This document shows, in pieces, positions 1-8,747 of a DNA stretch of 64,000 nt. How positions within the stretch are numbered: position 1 is the first letter of the stretch; each line of letters starts with the position of its first letter. The notes under the pieces are model-generated. The model had not been told where the DNA came from. It did no database searches and saw only the letters and a list, made by a program, of their open reading frames with translations. Source of the DNA: Halobacteriovorax sp. (GTDB lineage: Bacteria > Bdellovibrionota > Bacteriovoracia > Bacteriovoracales > Bacteriovoracaceae); contig JAIFLR010000041.1 in the NCBI GenBank assembly GCA_020048985.1, positions 1-64,000 on the forward strand, written 5' to 3'. A program made the position numbers and the translations under genes.

Positions 1-75
1 CAATCAACCGTTAACCTTTTCCTGAAAAATTTCATTCAGAGTGTACAAATGTAGGGCTTCCAGTTAGCATTAATT

Positions 76-879
76 ATGTACATTTTTGCCCTGCTTATAT
101 CCTTCGCCTTTGCTGAGGTCCCGGAATTACGATCTCTCATGGAGACGACCTATACCCGCGACAACACCTACTGCCAGTTCGGCAAACAGCGGGTGCAAAT
201 TCAAATTCGCGGTCTGGCCTTTCATACCGAGCCCAATGAAAAAAATTACGGCGAGTACATAGTGATCTATCCGGACGAAACGCCTAAGCTTCTGCCAATC
301 AATCAGGACAAACTTCACACCTATAGACTATTTAGTGGAAAAAGTGCCCTATGTTCAAAATCAGTTGGATACACCATTGGTAAAGATAAAGTCGCCGTGC
401 TCTTTCTAAAAGAGAATCGCCCTTTCATGGATAAACTGGTGATTCAGCTGATCGACGCCAAAACCATGGCGGCGGAAGCGGTGGTTGAGTCCGACTATGG
501 ATCAGACCTGACAGAGATCGCACCGGAGGGCTTTTATTTCAGAACTCAGGATGAGAGAACTTTAGGCGCCATGGGGAAGGTGAAAATTCAGGACGTCCCT
601 TACACCCATCAAGAGCGAAATTTTTCTTACTGGGTGAAATATACTGCTAAGGGATTTGAAATTTCCGGGCCCGTGAGTTTTCAAAACTTTCAGTGGAAGA
701 GTCACTTTAAAGATGAAAATGATTTTTTTGAGGCTTCAGGCTGGGACAAAACCGAAATGAAGTTCAAAAATACTTTCCTCAGCATTGCTGTTAATCATAG
801 TCTCAAAAAAGAATGTATCATCTTCTCGGCTGAAAAAATTAAACCTGATGGCTCTGAGCCGGGCTGGCGCTGTAACTAA
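76..879 (+). CDS. Exported protein of unknown function
   Basis: A 267-residue protein opening with a short hydrophobic segment (about residues 2-13) ending in an AFA-like signal peptidase site, so it is probably periplasmic or secreted. I recognise no family. Cysteines near residues 33 and 93 and near the C-terminus could form disulfides after export. The frame is closed by a stop at 52-54 and no other start codon lies between, so ATG 76 is the only candidate, although no convincing Shine-Dalgarno precedes it. The 3' end overlaps the convergent methyltransferase gene by 4 bases. Real gene likely, function unknown. Confidence 0.7.
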   Translation: MYIFALLISFAFAEVPELRSLMETTYTRDNTYCQFGKQRVQIQIRGLAFHTEPNEKNYGEYIVIYPDETPKLLPINQDKLHTYRLFSGKSALCSKSVGYTIGKDKVAVLFLKENRPFMDKLVIQLIDAKTMAAEAVVESDYGSDLTEIAPEGFYFRTQDERTLGAMGKVKIQDVPYTHQERNFSYWVKYTAKGFEISGPVSFQNFQWKSHFKDENDFFEASGWDKTEMKFKNTFLSIAVNHSLKKECIIFSAEKIKPDGSEPGWRCN

Positions 880-1673
880 TTAATATACGCCGTATAAATT
901 GAAAAATTACCCTCTAGCCGCCCCTCGTATTTGAGATCAAGCCACGGATGATGATCAGTGATGATCTGTTTGGTGAATTTTCCCCGGGCCACAACTTTCA
1001 CCGGGCGCTTTCTTGAAACGGCAGAAATTTGTTTTAGCGTGTGATCAATATGTTCGACTTGGCCGTAATCATAAATAAAATAAACATCAGCATGGGGAAG
1101 GTCAAAATCCGCAGAGGCAAGATCCTGAGCAATCAGTTGGCATTTACTTAATCCCAATTCTTTATAAACTCTATTACCCTCATCCACTCTGGATTTCACA
1201 TACTCATAGCCGACAAATGTATTCTTGCCATAAATCCCGCCCACCACAATTCCCATTCGGCCGTAAGCGGCACCCAGATCAATTATGTGTTCGTAAGGTT
1301 TGATTTTTAAAAGTTTAAGAATCCGGGAAATTTCGCAGTAAGGAGTCTGCAAAGTTTGCAGATCTAGTCCCACCCACGTCTGAACTCCCTCGTGCATGGT
1401 AGGTCCCCATGTGCAGTGAGGGCCATCAAGATCAAATCCTCTGGCCTCAGCAATCAGCATCTCCTCAATATATTTGAGTCTCACACCCAGGATCTTATCC
1501 ACATGGGCGGAATGCTGGCGGCGGATGACTTCATTGGCCTTAGGACTTAGGAAAAAATCTGGGTAATTGATCAGAAGGTTTTTATCTTTAAACGATAACA
1601 AGCTGTTCTCCAGACGTTGAAAGTCTAGAAGAGATTTAAATTCCATCCTTGGAAAAAACTCTAGTTGCAGCAA
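876..1673 (-). CDS. Class I SAM-dependent methyltransferase
   Basis: A 265-residue protein with a Rossmann methyltransferase signature: motif I reads IIDLGAAYGRMG, followed by an acidic-end strand (GYEY) and a motif-IV-like strand VYFIYDYG. The N-terminal 110 residues are extra and unrecognised. The substrate cannot be told. The start is a TTG at 1673 with an AAGGA about 6 bases upstream; an internal ATG at 1646 is the alternative. It is the last gene of a minus-strand operon, 9 bases after the HMA gene, and its end overlaps the convergent gene by 4 bases. Confidence 0.7.
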   Translation of the reverse strand: MLQLEFFPRMEFKSLLDFQRLENSLLSFKDKNLLINYPDFFLSPKANEVIRRQHSAHVDKILGVRLKYIEEMLIAEARGFDLDGPHCTWGPTMHEGVQTWVGLDLQTLQTPYCEISRILKLLKIKPYEHIIDLGAAYGRMGIVVGGIYGKNTFVGYEYVKSRVDEGNRVYKELGLSKCQLIAQDLASADFDLPHADVYFIYDYGQVEHIDHTLKQISAVSRKRPVKVVARGKFTKQIITDHHPWLDLKYEGRLEGNFSIYTAYIN

Positions 1674-1682
1674 AAGAAATCC

Positions 1683-1880
1683 TTATTTTACTTTTTCTGG
1701 TGTGTATCCAATTTCTTTAAGTAAAAACAGAACACGATCATCAGAAAGATTTTCTACCGAAACGATTTTACTTTTAAGATCCACATCGACTTTAATTTTT
1801 GGGTCACCCTTAGTGAGTTCGGTCTTGATCGCCTTCTCACAGTGCCCGCAGGTCATATCTTCAACTCTAAATTGTCCCAT
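1683..1880 (-). CDS. Heavy-metal-associated (HMA) domain protein, CopZ-like
   Basis: A 65-residue single HMA domain carrying the metal-binding motif MTCGHC near residues 9-14, the MxCxxC signature of Cu(I) chaperones and P-type ATPase N-terminal domains. It probably binds copper in the cytoplasm and passes it to a partner. No CopA-type ATPase lies in this window, so the partner is elsewhere. It is the middle gene of a three-gene minus-strand operon (1895-2179, this gene, methyltransferase). A histidine-rich exported protein is transcribed divergently 300 bases away, which hints at shared metal handling. Confidence 0.85.
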   Translation of the reverse strand: MGQFRVEDMTCGHCEKAIKTELTKGDPKIKVDVDLKSKIVSVENLSDDRVLFLLKEIGYTPEKVK

Positions 1881-1894
1881 GTATCCTCGGCTGC

Positions 1895-2179
1895 TTAGTG
1901 CAGATCATCTTTGGGTTTGTTCACGGCCTTCTCGACCTTATCTAAAAAGAGTCGCAGTCTCTGGACTCCAGTAATCAGGGCTTCTTCCGAACTGTATTGA
2001 TTATAGACAATGTCCACGTGCTTAAAAATCTTGTGGGATTCTTTGTGAATAATATCCACTTCCGCGTGAAAATCCTCTTTCACGTGATAGATGGTTACCC
2101 GACCCAAAAGGTAAGGATTATTTTCCAGATCAATGTACTTTTCTTGCGGAAACTCTTTCATTCCTCTAAATGGAATCAT
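1895..2179 (-). CDS. Small conserved-type protein, unknown function
   Basis: A 94-residue cytoplasmic protein, rich in charged residues and with no signal peptide or membrane segment. The pattern of alternating strands (RVTIYHVKEDFHAEVDII) followed by a helix resembles HPF/RaiA-type ribosome-binding proteins in outline only; I do not assign it. ATG 2179 has GGAG 6 bases upstream and is preferred over the internal ATG at 2161. It leads the minus-strand operon with the HMA protein and methyltransferase and is divergent from the His-rich protein, with a 41-base shared upstream region. Confidence 0.6.
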   Translation of the reverse strand: MIPFRGMKEFPQEKYIDLENNPYLLGRVTIYHVKEDFHAEVDIIHKESHKIFKHVDIVYNQYSSEEALITGVQRLRLFLDKVEKAVNKPKDDLH

Positions 2180-2220
2180 TTAACGCTCCGATAAGTCAAC
2201 GAACTAACCTAGGAGAATAT

Positions 2221-2559
2221 ATGAAAGTTTTATTATTTACCCTTGCCCTTGCCGTTGCCTCTACTTCTGTTTTTGCTCATGAGCATGAGGAACATAACAA
2301 GGCGAAAAAACACGATAAAGAGCACCATCATGTGGATCCTAAAGATGGTGACCATGAGCACGATGATAAGCATCATGGGGATCATGACCACAAGGCCCAT
2401 CATGCTGACCATGATGAAACAAAACATGGTCACGACAAAGATCATAAACATGTAGATGCTGCTAAAGACCACGATCACGAAGAGGGTCATCACGCAGAAG
2501 CTAAGCCAGAGGCCAAGCCGGAAGCCAAAGCTGAAGACGTAACAAAAAAGAAGAAGTAA
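2221..2559 (+). CDS. Exported histidine-rich, probable metal-binding protein
   Basis: A 112-residue protein with a clear signal peptide (about 1-20, VFA cleavage) and a mature part that is almost entirely His, Asp, Glu and Lys. It holds many HxH, HHH and DHDH clusters up to about residue 88, then an Ala-Lys-Pro-Glu repeat and a KKKK end. Low-complexity His/acid tails of this kind bind Zn, Ni, Cu or Co in the periplasm, as storage or a buffer. There are no cysteines. The start is ATG 2221, with AGGAG 6 bases upstream, not an earlier in-frame codon at 2170. A strong terminator follows. Confidence 0.8.
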   Translation: MKVLLFTLALAVASTSVFAHEHEEHNKAKKHDKEHHHVDPKDGDHEHDDKHHGDHDHKAHHADHDETKHGHDKDHKHVDAAKDHDHEEGHHAEAKPEAKPEAKAEDVTKKKK

Positions 2560-2568
2560 GATCATTCC

Positions 2569-2599
2569 AAATGGGCCCATCATGGGCCCATTTTTTTTG
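2569..2599 (+). terminator. Rho-independent terminator
   Basis: A perfect stem AATGGGCCCA / TGGGCCCATT with a 3-base loop is followed by a run of eight T. It ends the His-rich protein transcript 10 bases after its stop codon and just before the next gene. Confidence 0.85.
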
Positions 2600-2606
2600 A
2601 GGCGAT

Positions 2607-3173
2607 ATGGACCAGTTTAAAGCTTTTCAAGATGCCCTCGAGGAACTTTACCCAAGTTTGACGGTATTTTCAGATATTAAATGGGATGAAGTCTCTCAGG
2701 AATATCTCGCTTCTCATGATGAGCGCCCCACTGACATTGAAGATTTTGTTTTTAATTTTCCCGCCTTTCTCCAGGAGAAAGCGCTGGAGGGAGATGCTCC
2801 TCCTTATTTGTTTGAACTCGCCTTTTTTGAACTTCTGCAAAATCAGATGACCGACGTTGAAATTGAAGCTCCTGATTCTCCCGGCATTTATTTGAATCCC
2901 ACTTTGAGTTTTTTGAATCTTGAATTTGATGTCGCTGCTATGTTTGATGAAGCGGCCAAGGGCAACGTTCAGATTTTGGCCCGCCCTCATGTGCTATGTA
3001 TCTATCATCACCCTGAGCGAGGACTCCATCACGTGGATATCACCACTCCGATGCTGGAAGTTTTGCAAAAATTTGAAGATGCGCCTTTGAATGCCCGGGA
3101 AGTGTTATCCCCAGAGCAGCAAAAGACGCTGAATCACTTAATTGATTTGGGTTTGATTCTTGAAGCTATCTAA
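2607..3173 (+). CDS. HvfC/DUF2063-like putative DNA-binding domain protein
   Basis: A 188-residue acidic protein. The stretch with YLASH.., then FPAFL, then PPYLFELAFFELL matches the order seen in the N-terminal domain of HvfC/BufC (DUF2063), the partner protein of DUF692/MNIO enzymes. The C-terminal half (about 120-188) fits the second domain, ending in an LxxLGLILEAI helix. The usual first helix with RLAVYRNN is not evident, so it is divergent. No DUF692 enzyme is found nearby. It follows a terminator and overlaps the convergent gene by 8 bases. Assigned by pattern only. Confidence 0.45.
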   Translation: MDQFKAFQDALEELYPSLTVFSDIKWDEVSQEYLASHDERPTDIEDFVFNFPAFLQEKALEGDAPPYLFELAFFELLQNQMTDVEIEAPDSPGIYLNPTLSFLNLEFDVAAMFDEAAKGNVQILARPHVLCIYHHPERGLHHVDITTPMLEVLQKFEDAPLNAREVLSPEQQKTLNHLIDLGLILEAI

Positions 3174-3714
3174 TCAGCTGCAGTAAATAAAATAATCCAA
3201 TTTCAGAATCTTCCCCGTAACTCCATTTCTGCTCGACACAAAATCCCTCAGGAGCTTGAGGAAGAGAGGCCGTGGAGGCCAGATACAAACGTCCATGGAG
3301 CGAAAACTTTTTCAGCGCCTCAGTGGGATCCTGATCCCAAATCACCATTTGCGAAAAAGTCTCAGGAGCACTGGCTTCGGGTAAAGTTCGGTGAGTGTAC
3401 TCTTTGAGATACTTATCAAATGCTAAAGTGGAAACGATCTGTTTTTTTGAGCGTAAAAAGAGCAAGAGACAACTCAAGGCAGAGACACCAGCGAGATACG
3501 TGTCCTTTTGGGGATCCAAGAGAGAAATCAAAAATGCCGAGCGCGCCTCCAGCAGCAAAAACGGTGAAAGCTCCTGAGGATTAGTTGAGCCAAATGATTG
3601 CGAAAAGGAGAAGCCCTCGTCCATCCAAAAACTCTGCTCATCCCAAGTCGTTGGGATCAAGCCCTGAATCTGAGTGATCGCCTCGGGATTAGAAACAAGC
3701 ACTTTGGGTATCAA
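3166..3714 (-). CDS. Hypothetical protein
   Basis: A 182-residue protein with no signal peptide and one moderately hydrophobic central helix (around residues 75-87, SALSCLLLFL). I recognise no family. It lies tail-to-tail with the HvfC-like gene (8-base overlap) and head-to-head with the exported gene at 3758, leaving 43 bases for a divergent promoter region. Its function is unknown. Confidence 0.6.
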   Translation of the reverse strand: MIPKVLVSNPEAITQIQGLIPTTWDEQSFWMDEGFSFSQSFGSTNPQELSPFLLLEARSAFLISLLDPQKDTYLAGVSALSCLLLFLRSKKQIVSTLAFDKYLKEYTHRTLPEASAPETFSQMVIWDQDPTEALKKFSLHGRLYLASTASLPQAPEGFCVEQKWSYGEDSEIGLFYLLQLIR

Positions 3715-3757
3715 AACAAATTCCTTTTATCCGATAAGAACTCGTAGGAGTTTATCT

Positions 3758-4282
3758 ATGAAACATTTTTTGGTTCTTCTTATTCTATTCTCATTTTCGA
3801 GTCATGCCAAAGTTTTAGAACTTAAAAAAAACTCGGGCACGATTTTTATTCCAGAAAAATCAAACTGGAAATTGGGCAAAGAACTTTTTGGCATGCCTTT
3901 TATTTATTTCTCCCCCGAGAGTAATGGACAGCGCTCCAACATTAGTTTTACCGATACCGGGGCCGAAATAGAGTTAGATATAAAAACTCTGGCAACAACC
4001 CAGGAAAAATATCAGGCCGGAAGAAAAAAATGGGCCAAGACCGTGGGTGCTGACCCTATTTCCTACGAGCCTTACGAAGTCAAAATTAACCGTCATGGTC
4101 ACCGTATCCACCGAGTGGGTTTTAACTACGCTCATGAAGGCAAAGTCTACGCCGAGAAATCTTATTATATAGAATGCAAAGGGAAACTCCTCTTTTCAAA
4201 ATCCCTGAGACTTCAGGAGAATGCCGTTCATGAAAATGATTTTGCAGATCTCTTAAGCTCCCTCGACTGCGGAGGAGTGTAA
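3758..4282 (+). CDS. Small exported protein upstream of the Fic protein
   Basis: A 174-residue protein with a signal peptide (about 1-17, SSHA cleavage) and a mature domain rich in beta-strand pattern, with two cysteines that could pair. I recognise no family. ATG 3758 is chosen because TAGGAG sits 7 bases upstream and the signal peptide begins there. It ends one base before the start of the 1452-residue Fic protein, whose ribosome site GGAGGAG lies inside its last codons. The two are therefore almost certainly one transcript, and this protein may be a periplasmic partner or immunity/chaperone factor (inference). Confidence 0.75.
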   Translation: MKHFLVLLILFSFSSHAKVLELKKNSGTIFIPEKSNWKLGKELFGMPFIYFSPESNGQRSNISFTDTGAEIELDIKTLATTQEKYQAGRKKWAKTVGADPISYEPYEVKINRHGHRIHRVGFNYAHEGKVYAEKSYYIECKGKLLFSKSLRLQENAVHENDFADLLSSLDCGGV

Positions 4283-4283
4283 G

Positions 4284-7200
4284 ATGAAAAAGTTCATTTC
4301 CCTCAATCTCGCTCTCGTCTTTCTATTAACCTCAATTATGCCGGCGTTTGCCCAGCAGCAATCGAGCTGTGAAAATGGTGAGTGCATTGAAGCTATAGTG
4401 GATAAGCTTGAGAAGCTTGGCTCTCTTTATAAAACGCAGTGTCTTCCAAAAAATATCAAAGAATCAGAAATTGTATCCTGGCATGAGAAAAACGGTTTCA
4501 CAGAACCGTGCTGGAAATACATTACGGAAATTAAAGATCTCGAGGATCAACTTCAAAAACATCAAAACCGACTTGAATCCCGTCTGGGTTGCGAGAATGG
4601 TGAATGTAAAGGCCCCGATTCTCCCGGAGATGATTTAAGCACACAGCTTAAAAATATCAGTAAGGTTGAAGCCGAAGTCAGTTGTACGCCTCAGAAAAAA
4701 GTCTCTATCGCCAAACAATGTCCAGCGGACATGAACTGCGCCATGATGTCTACCGCTCTTGGAGTAGGTGGTTATCTGGCCGAGATGATTGTTCCTGCTA
4801 ACTGGAAACCGGCCGGCTGTAATCTGGGAGATGACAGTTGTATCACTCAACTTGCCACGGGATTTCTTAAAGCTGCTTTCACATTTTTTGAAGGAGTGTG
4901 GGATTTAGTTAAACTTGCCGGTAAAAAAGCTGGCGAGGCCATGACTGATTTCTGGAACTGGGTGACGGACGCTGAAGATCACTCTTCTACTTCTCAACTG
5001 GCCCTGGCAAAAGCTTCGGCCGATCCGGGTGTCTTTGATATGCTGGTGAATGATTTCACCGGTACCATGAAAAAAATCTGGCAGGCCTTGGTTGCCTCGC
5101 TTAAAGAGTGGATGAAGACAGATATTTTCTGTCAGAAGTGGTCTGGCACTCCACACTTCTCGACGTGTCTTAAACCAACAGATAACTTTGACTGCCTTCC
5201 TTGTAAAACCATGGTCAACGGCATGTGTGCCATCTCGGGTGCGATTGTAGCGGAAGTTGTTCCCGCCTTCTTCACCGGTGGACTCACTACAGCTGCGAAA
5301 TACGGAACTCAAGGTGCCGTGAAAATTGCTAAGCTGTTTAAGGTATCTTCATCCAGCATGAAGGCCCTGAAAGCGACGAAGCTTGGAAAGACGGCGATTC
5401 AGCTGAGTACCAAGGCCGATGATGCACTAAGAATCTCAAAAGGCTTAAAAGCTGCGAAGCTTGCTGTTGGTGTGGCACTGTCAGCAATTAAAACCTATAT
5501 GCTCTCGCCCACCAGAAAATTACTTAAAACGTCTCTGGGCGCTCTCACCAGTCTGGCCAAAAAAGGGACGGCCTACGTAGCAGTCTCACCGGCCGGAAAG
5601 ATTTTAGTCTTCTCAGGTAAGGCGCTCAAAACAACTGCCAAAGTTGTGCTCTACCCAATTGATAACCCCATGACCGCTTATGCTTTCAAAGCGGGTCAGA
5701 GAAGTTTTGATAAAGTCTTTAAGTTGGGGGCACCAAAACTCGCCGCCTCAACGGGTGTCGTGGCCAAAATTATTCAGAAACAGCCAGACATTGAAGTCAA
5801 TCTGGCCAAACTTGAAGCGGCCAGTTTTTCTAGCAAACCACAAGTCGCCCAAGTGGCGGGGCTAGAAGTTGAGGCTTACAATAAACTCTTACCGGTAAGA
5901 AGAGAAATCCTTAGTGATTACCTCTCAGAGACGGATAATCTGGATGACGTGATTAAACACCTCTACCCGGAAATGCAGTACTCAAGTCTGGCCAAGACAG
6001 TGGGGCCTGATAAAGTTCTGGCAGCAGAAAAAGAACTTTGGGAAGAAATCTCAAAGTTATCTGATGGCCCGATTAAAGATGCTCTCTCAACAAAATTTCA
6101 ACAGAGAGTTTCACAAGCTTCACGCAAGAGTCTTATTGTCTCGACTCCGACTTATGAGAAGGTCATCACCAATTCTAAACTTCCGGCGCAAAAAAGATTT
6201 GATGAGGCGATGATTCAGATCAAACGCACTCCATCTTCGGAAGCAGAAAAAATCAAACTCGCCAAAACTCTGGAAGACGCTCACTTGGTAGCTCCCGATA
6301 ATGGCGTCTTTGAATATACCTGGAGTGAGTTAAGAGAGAAGTACCGCATTCTTACCGAAGGCGGATACACTCCGGCCGAAGCCGATGAACTTCTCCGGGC
6401 CGGTCTGGCCGGACGCCCTCCTGTTCGTGAACTGATTCAGCCAGGCAGCACTCTCTTCAGTGGTTTTGCTGAAGATATTGTTGAAGGTGATTATCTCAAA
6501 CGCCGCGAGCTCTTTTTTGAACTGCTTAAAAAACAAGATCCTAAAAAAAGCTTTCTAAATAATCTGATGGGTGTGAAAGATCCCTCGCAAGTGGTGGGTG
6601 ATAACGTTGAGTCCCTCTACTTTATTGATTACCAGCACGCCGCTCCTGAGTTAGATAACTTTCTGAATGGGGCCACCAAAGTGGCCGATGCCAGGCTGTC
6701 GGCGAAATATGAGCAGATTGCTTTTGATAACTTCAAAACCTCACGCAATTATCTTTTAACTGATAAACCTGAGATCAATAAGAAGACTCTGCAAGAAGTC
6801 CATAAGCGCATGCTTAAGGGCGGTGTTGAAGGGGCCGAAGACGCGGATCTCGGACTGATCAGAAAAGAGCATTGGTACGGTAACGTTCCAGAGTCTAGCC
6901 CGGTCTCTTCAGCGGTTAAAGCCGAGATGGAGAAAAACCCTTACCTCACATGGGTGGAAAGTGGTGAGTCCTACAAAGGCGGCTACTACGGCAAGATTCA
7001 GTACCCCAATTCTATCTACGTAAAAAAAGAAGCGCTGGATTTAATCCGAGCGAAACAACCAGCTCTGGTAGTTCAAATTGAAGATTACCAGAAGACCAGC
7101 AAGGCGATCTTAGACAAGAGAGCCGAACTCTCGAAATTTGAAATCAAAGATCCAAAACGCCAAGTACTGCAAGACGAGATCAAAGTTTTAGAGGCCCGCT

Positions 7201-8642
7201 ATTCTGAACTCAACAAAGTTCAAACGAAAATGACCGGTGAGTTGGTGGAGGCCTTGGTTGATGACTTGATGGATTGGTTCACGCGTGAGCGCACCTTGAT
7301 TGGCGAAATTAACTCTCCCGAAAAACTCGATGAGTACGTTAATCTTTTGGCCAAATTCCAAAGAGACTTGGTTTCTATTCATCCCGTCGCCAACGGCAAC
7401 GGCCGCTCAACACGAGAGCTGATGAACTACGCTCTGATGAAGGAAGGATTTCCTCCGGCGCGAATCATTGATACCAATGCTGATATTTATAAGACCCTGG
7501 ATGAGTGGAAAAAAATTATCAAGCACGGCATTCTTGCCAGTGACTTCTTAATGGATGATATGATCGAGCGCTTAAGATTTGGTCTTCCGATTGAAAACTC
7601 GGTTGAACTGATCACTCCCTATTCCCGCCCTCCAGTGAAAATGGCCTTGAAAGGCGAGAAAAAAGTTCCACTGATGGACGGAGTCGAATATATCGATCCC
7701 CGTCTGTACCGCGAAATTGTCAAACGTCTGGTGAAAGCAGATCCGGCACTTAAAGCGGAGCTAAGTGCAAATCCTCTTGAAGCGTGGGATAAAATCCACA
7801 AAAAAGCGGAAGAAGTTTTTGCTAAAAACAACGTCTATTACAATCACCCTAAAAAAGGGATTGGACGAGTTGAAATTGGTTACGTGGATGATGACTTTAA
7901 AATCCTCTTCGGGAAATCAAGTTTTGATAACCAGGAACTTTTTGATTTCAAAATGAAGACTTGGTACTCAGATGATATCAACTGGCGAGGGCTGGCCTCT
8001 AAGTCTTCAGAGAAGAGCGAAGATGAAATCATTGATATGTTCAAAGATCTCAACTCCCACATGGCCTCTAATGCCGTGCTCGGAAAAATTAACAGCCGTG
8101 CCACTCCCGAGGCAATTAAAAAAGCCGCTTTGGAAGATTTTGATAAACTCAACAATGACATCTTCGGTGATGGCCTGGTGAATATGGCCCGCGACCACTC
8201 TGAAACGGGTCCCATGTATGGCATCAGTTATGGTTACTCGACTTCTAAGAACCGTGAAGTTGGTAAGGCCTTTGCGATGGGTGCCATGGTGGTTGGTAAA
8301 TATGGTGAGCATAAACTCCCTGAGCTTCAAGCACTTTTAAAATCACGAGTTCTGGTGGGAGCGAAGAAGTCCATGAAAGACGTGGATCTCGGTCGCTTAA
8401 AACAAGTCCGACCAGAGTTTTCTTATAAGTATGGTCGCCAGCAGGAAGTGATGGGAATTGGTGCCAGTGATCCGGATGCGATCACCATCATTCAAACCAT
8501 TGATGCCGAAGGTGAAGTCATCCTGAGTTACCTCAGAAATCCGAAAAAAGCGGATGAAATCTGGGTGATAAAAGGTGAAATTGAGCCAGATGGTATTCCA
8601 AGCAAAGAGCAACTCATTAAAACAATTAATTTAAAGCGCTAA
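4284..8642 (+). CDS. Large exported Fic-domain protein with ART-like C-terminus
   Basis: A 1452-residue protein. A signal peptide occupies about 1-24. A Cys-rich N-terminal part follows, with the motif CENGEC twice (29-34 and 103-108) and amphipathic or hydrophobic segments near 300-450. A Fic domain spans roughly 830-1075, with an upstream LQEVHKRMLKG helix and the catalytic loop HPVANGNGR at 1033-1041, matching HPFx(D/E)GNGRxxR in its essential His, Gly-Asn-Gly and Arg; Fic enzymes transfer AMP or related groups onto Ser/Thr/Tyr. The C-terminal 1220-1440 has YSTS (STS at 1319-1321), AxxFA after it and QQE at 1386-1388, the RSE-type ADP-ribosyltransferase pattern, with R1235 or R1303 as the possible Arg. 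The ART call is an inference. No obvious inhibitory (S/T)xxxE(G/N) helix was found. Confidence 0.85.
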   Translation: MKKFISLNLALVFLLTSIMPAFAQQQSSCENGECIEAIVDKLEKLGSLYKTQCLPKNIKESEIVSWHEKNGFTEPCWKYITEIKDLEDQLQKHQNRLESRLGCENGECKGPDSPGDDLSTQLKNISKVEAEVSCTPQKKVSIAKQCPADMNCAMMSTALGVGGYLAEMIVPANWKPAGCNLGDDSCITQLATGFLKAAFTFFEGVWDLVKLAGKKAGEAMTDFWNWVTDAEDHSSTSQLALAKASADPGVFDMLVNDFTGTMKKIWQALVASLKEWMKTDIFCQKWSGTPHFSTCLKPTDNFDCLPCKTMVNGMCAISGAIVAEVVPAFFTGGLTTAAKYGTQGAVKIAKLFKVSSSSMKALKATKLGKTAIQLSTKADDALRISKGLKAAKLAVGVALSAIKTYMLSPTRKLLKTSLGALTSLAKKGTAYVAVSPAGKILVFSGKALKTTAKVVLYPIDNPMTAYAFKAGQRSFDKVFKLGAPKLAASTGVVAKIIQKQPDIEVNLAKLEAASFSSKPQVAQVAGLEVEAYNKLLPVRREILSDYLSETDNLDDVIKHLYPEMQYSSLAKTVGPDKVLAAEKELWEEISKLSDGPIKDALSTKFQQRVSQASRKSLIVSTPTYEKVITNSKLPAQKRFDEAMIQIKRTPSSEAEKIKLAKTLEDAHLVAPDNGVFEYTWSELREKYRILTEGGYTPAEADELLRAGLAGRPPVRELIQPGSTLFSGFAEDIVEGDYLKRRELFFELLKKQDPKKSFLNNLMGVKDPSQVVGDNVESLYFIDYQHAAPELDNFLNGATKVADARLSAKYEQIAFDNFKTSRNYLLTDKPEINKKTLQEVHKRMLKGGVEGAEDADLGLIRKEHWYGNVPESSPVSSAVKAEMEKNPYLTWVESGESYKGGYYGKIQYPNSIYVKKEALDLIRAKQPALVVQIEDYQKTSKAILDKRAELSKFEIKDPKRQVLQDEIKVLEARYSELNKVQTKMTGELVEALVDDLMDWFTRERTLIGEINSPEKLDEYVNLLAKFQRDLVSIHPVANGNGRSTRELMNYALMKEGFPPARIIDTNADIYKTLDEWKKIIKHGILASDFLMDDMIERLRFGLPIENSVELITPYSRPPVKMALKGEKKVPLMDGVEYIDPRLYREIVKRLVKADPALKAELSANPLEAWDKIHKKAEEVFAKNNVYYNHPKKGIGRVEIGYVDDDFKILFGKSSFDNQELFDFKMKTWYSDDINWRGLASKSSEKSEDEIIDMFKDLNSHMASNAVLGKINSRATPEAIKKAALEDFDKLNNDIFGDGLVNMARDHSETGPMYGISYGYSTSKNREVGKAFAMGAMVVGKYGEHKLPELQALLKSRVLVGAKKSMKDVDLGRLKQVRPEFSYKYGRQQEVMGIGASDPDAITIIQTIDAEGEVILSYLRNPKKADEIWVIKGEIEPDGIPSKEQLIKTINLKR

Positions 8643-8652
8643 ATTTCATTTT

Positions 8653-8683
8653 GGGGTCCCCTTTTTGGGGACCTCTTCATTCT
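8653..8683 (+). terminator. Probable terminator, weak T tract
   Basis: A perfect 7-bp stem GGTCCCC/GGGGACC with a five-T loop begins 11 bases after the Fic protein stop and is followed by TCTTCATTCT. The stem is strong, but the T tract is broken. Confidence 0.5.
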
Positions 8684-8747
8684 AAATACCTTAGACGAAC
8701 CTTCAACAAGACTACCTTTATCCCCTCATTTTTGAGACACTCCCTCT

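Noticed and set aside
2233..2583. Open frame on the minus strand across the His-rich gene
   Set aside because: It is the shadow of a low-complexity His/Asp-rich reading frame and has no ribosome site; the plus-strand gene has a signal peptide and an AGGAG site.
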